Assembly (NCBI GenBank): GCA_015494385.1
Contig: WGBJ01000167.1
Location: 1-6,373 of the forward strand
Direction of reading: 5' to 3'
From: Marinosulfonomonas sp.
GTDB lineage: Bacteria > Pseudomonadota > Alphaproteobacteria > Rhodobacterales > Rhodobacteraceae
DNA length: 6,373 nucleotides
A program made the position numbers and the translations under genes. Shown piece after piece: positions 4,222 to 6,373 of this stretch. Position 1 is the first letter of the stretch. The number at the start of each line of letters is the position of its first letter. The notes below the pieces were generated by a model. That model saw only the letters and a list, made by a program, of their open reading frames with translations, made no database searches and had not been told where the DNA came from.

Positions 4222-6373
4222 TTACGCAACTTTCAAAGCCGCTTCCCGGGGCTGTTGCTGAAACAGTTCCGCCAGCGCATCAATCGCGACCAGCCAGCGG
4301 GCTTTTTGGCTTTCGTCGGCCAGCAGTTCCAGTAAACGGGCGGCACCGGCATCCGGGGCAAATTCACCCAACAGCTTGCCAATATCACGGCGGTATGTGC
4401 CGTCATGGCTGACGGCAAACAGCACCAGCGCATCTACGGACGCATCGCCATACAGACGCGCCAATGCGCGGGCAGCCGCGATACCAACACCCAGATATTC
4501 ATCATCCAGCGCGTCGATCATTTCCTTGCCGGCCAGATCGCGGTGATCCATCGCACGGATGGCTTCAACACGGACCAGCGGATCGGTGCTTTTCAGCATG
4601 TCCAGAAGGGCCGCATCAATGTCTGCCCCTTTGATCCAGCCCATTGCCCGTGCAGCCAGTACGCGGGTTTCCGACGTTTCGCTTTCCAGCAGTTTTTGCA
4701 ATGGCTCAAGTGCTGCATCCGGCAAAGCGCCGGTTTGCTCGCCGTGTTTCGCCAGCGAGAACAGCGCGCCATGCAGGACATCCTCGTCAACGTCCTTGCT
4801 CAAAACCCCGATCAGTTTTTCTGTCACCTCGGCATTCACGACACTGCCCAGCAAACGGGCCGAGAACCGCTGCACATCTTCGTGCGGAGCGGCAGAAATA
4901 TCCCAGGATATTTTGCGCTTGGCGTGTTTGCGTGTCTTGGTCATGTCCAGAAAACGCTGCTGCTCTTCGGTCAGAACCACTTCTTCCGGTTCGCTTGCAG
5001 GCGCGTCCGGCAGGTTCGATTTAATCGCATCCAGTGTCGAGGTCGCAGGCTTGCGTTCTTCGGCCACCAGCGGTAGTTCCTCGTCAATTTCTTTGGCAAT
5101 TTCTTCGGTGATTTCAGGCAGCGGTTCTTCTTCGGCCACCTCTTCCACTTCGGGTTCTTCCGGTGGCAAAACCAAATCACCATCCAGCCCGACCATCAAA
5201 CCAAGGCCCGCATCATTTGGCCATTTCGGATCGTTCGAAGCGATCTCGGCCAAAGCTGTCAGTGCGGCAAGGCGCAGATGGCGATCCTCGTCGCCCGCGG
5301 CCTGCAACAATGCGGGAACCGCAATATCACCGGCACCCTGAACGGCCTCGATCACGCCAACGCGAAATTCCTGCGGAATCGATTTATTGCCCAGCACATG
5401 CAGCAACCCTTTGGCGGCTTCTGGCCCTTTCAGCGCAATCAGCGCAAGGGCGGCCTGTTTGGCGGCCTTTGGCTCGCCAGCGATGGCCTTTTGAACGGCT
5501 TTTTCCAGATCCTCGTCGCGAAACTTGTCCGGATGGGCGGCGATGATACGGAACACCTCGGCGCGCACTTCCGGTTCGGGGGCTTTGATCAGGTCCCACA
5601 GCAGCAATACGTTCTGCAAACCGGCGTGCTTCACCACAGCGGCGCGAACGCTTGCGTCCTTGTCCCCGAACAACGGCTTCAGCCGGTCGTCGGACGGATC
5701 AAGATTTTCCAGCGCCAAGCGGCGGATTTCGGGTTTTACATCCGCGATCATCCCGCCGCGCAGGGCGTCCAGATGCGGGTTGTCGGATTCGCCAACAGCC
5801 TTGACGATCCGGCGGCACATACGGGTGTCGCCTTTGGCATAAAGGTCAATGATCGCATGTGCGCCCGGCTCGCCCATACGCGATAGCGCCCGCAAGCCCG
5901 GTTCGGTCAGATCCTGCGCCTCGTCATCCAGCATCGCGCCAACGATTTCCGGCACGGCCTCTTCGGGGGCGAACACGGCCAACCCCTCAAAGGCGGACAT
6001 CTGGATATCCACCCAGGCATCCCAGCCCGAGGTGTAGAATTCATCGCCGTCCCAATAGACATCTTCTTCGGCGCGGGACACGGCCAGTTTGCGCAATAGC
6101 GGAACAACGGGTTCGTACCGCATGGCAATCAACGCCTTGATCGCGGCGCGTTTCACATCGGATTCCGGATCGCCAACCAGATTTTCCATCAGTTTTTCGG
6201 CGGTCGAGGGATCGTTCAATTCGCCCAATGCAGCCGCCGCATCGGCGCGCACATCCGGGTCTTCGTCCAGCAGAGCCTTGACCAGCGGGGCCGAGGATTC
6301 GGGCAATCCCATGCTGCCAAGTGCCCGTGCTGCGGCACAGCGGTGCACATCAATTCCATCAGTCAGAAGTTCG
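4222..6373 (-). CDS. HEAT-repeat solenoid protein with acidic central linker (5' end cut off)
   Basis: The frame is open at the right edge, so the true start and any signal or anchor sequence are outside the window. A GTG at 6348 is probably internal, because coding sequence of the same repeat type continues upstream of it. The visible part is 716 residues. Residues 1 to about 390 are successive HEAT-type helical pairs of roughly 30 residues, with the typical D-x-x-V-R-x-x-A-A-x-A-L pattern seen early as PDVRADAAAALGEL and later as RHLRLAALTALAEI. A low-complexity region at about 400-487 follows: a Glu/Pro-rich acidic stretch, then a basic patch KTRKHAKRK (479-487). A second HEAT block fills about 490-716, with copies such as PLVRVEAIRAM. 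HEAT solenoids bind other proteins and have no catalytic activity of their own. As the first visible gene of the run, it is a likely assembly platform for the redox proteins encoded after it; this is inference. Its partner cannot be read from the sequence. Confidence 0.9.
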   Translation of the reverse strand, partial: ELLTDGIDVHRCAAARALGSMGLPESSAPLVKALLDEDPDVRADAAAALGELNDPSTAEKLMENLVGDPESDVKRAAIKALIAMRYEPVVPLLRKLAVSRAEEDVYWDGDEFYTSGWDAWVDIQMSAFEGLAVFAPEEAVPEIVGAMLDDEAQDLTEPGLRALSRMGEPGAHAIIDLYAKGDTRMCRRIVKAVGESDNPHLDALRGGMIADVKPEIRRLALENLDPSDDRLKPLFGDKDASVRAAVVKHAGLQNVLLLWDLIKAPEPEVRAEVFRIIAAHPDKFRDEDLEKAVQKAIAGEPKAAKQAALALIALKGPEAAKGLLHVLGNKSIPQEFRVGVIEAVQGAGDIAVPALLQAAGDEDRHLRLAALTALAEIASNDPKWPNDAGLGLMVGLDGDLVLPPEEPEVEEVAEEEPLPEITEEIAKEIDEELPLVAEERKPATSTLDAIKSNLPDAPASEPEEVVLTEEQQRFLDMTKTRKHAKRKISWDISAAPHEDVQRFSARLLGSVVNAEVTEKLIGVLSKDVDEDVLHGALFSLAKHGEQTGALPDAALEPLQKLLESETSETRVLAARAMGWIKGADIDAALLDMLKSTDPLVRVEAIRAMDHRDLAGKEMIDALDDEYLGVGIAAARALARLYGDASVDALVLFAVSHDGTYRRDIGKLLGEFAPDAGAARLLELLADESQKARWLVAIDALAELFQQQPREAALKVA

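Noticed and set aside
6346..6348. GTG at 6348 as the start of the HEAT-repeat gene
   Set aside because: The frame stays open to the right edge and the residues upstream continue the HEAT repeat, so the start most likely lies outside the window.
4222..6373. Reading the HEAT repeats as a phycobilisome (bilin) lyase, which would add to the tetrapyrrole theme
   Set aside because: HEAT repeats of this kind are often labelled PBS lyase on repeat similarity alone; nothing else here suggests bilin chemistry.
1..6373. CRISPR array, insertion sequence, tRNA/rRNA or toxin-antitoxin system
   Set aside because: No regularly spaced repeats, terminal inverted repeats, transposase motifs, RNA gene signatures or small gene pairs of that type were seen; nearly all bases are accounted for by the six genes.

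Overview
The window looks like part of the genome of an alphaproteobacterium, probably a marine Rhodobacterales (Roseobacter-type) species. This is inferred from the moderately high GC, the alphaproteobacterial style of the proteins and the dense operon layout. No marker gene in the window fixes the taxonomy. Every gene that can be supported is on the minus strand. They form one closely packed run of six genes, with gaps of 27, 25, -16, 40 and 3 bases and no terminator or internal promoter that I can see. The block is cut at both ends: the first gene lacks its 5' end (right edge) and the last gene lacks its 3' end (left edge).

In order of transcription, right to left: (1) a large HEAT-repeat solenoid protein whose repeats are split by an acidic low-complexity linker; (2) a secreted cupredoxin-like protein with His/Cys/His/Met candidate copper ligands and a C-terminal carboxypeptidase-regulatory-like beta domain; (3) an unlisted 35-residue single-span membrane protein with a strong ribosome binding site; (4) a membrane-anchored formylglycine-generating-enzyme/SUMF1-fold protein that starts at TTG inside the preceding gene and lacks the catalytic cysteine pair; (5) a tandem universal stress protein followed by three copies of a module resembling the small C-terminal domain of the protochlorophyllide reductase B subunit (PCP_red); (6) a radical SAM enzyme resembling the heme-d1/heme biosynthesis group (NirJ/AhbD-like).

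Taken together, the set combines an envelope copper-type electron-transfer protein, small and anchored membrane proteins, a SUMF1 protein comparable to NirV of nitrite reductase clusters, a protein-interaction solenoid, a nucleotide-sensing USP scaffold and a NirJ-like radical SAM enzyme. My inference is an accessory and maturation cassette for a respiratory or tetrapyrrole-containing redox enzyme whose catalytic subunits lie outside the window. I do not recognise it as a named system. The most distinctive points are the USP plus triple PCP_red fusion, the 35-residue membrane protein, and the recurring tetrapyrrole link between the last two genes.
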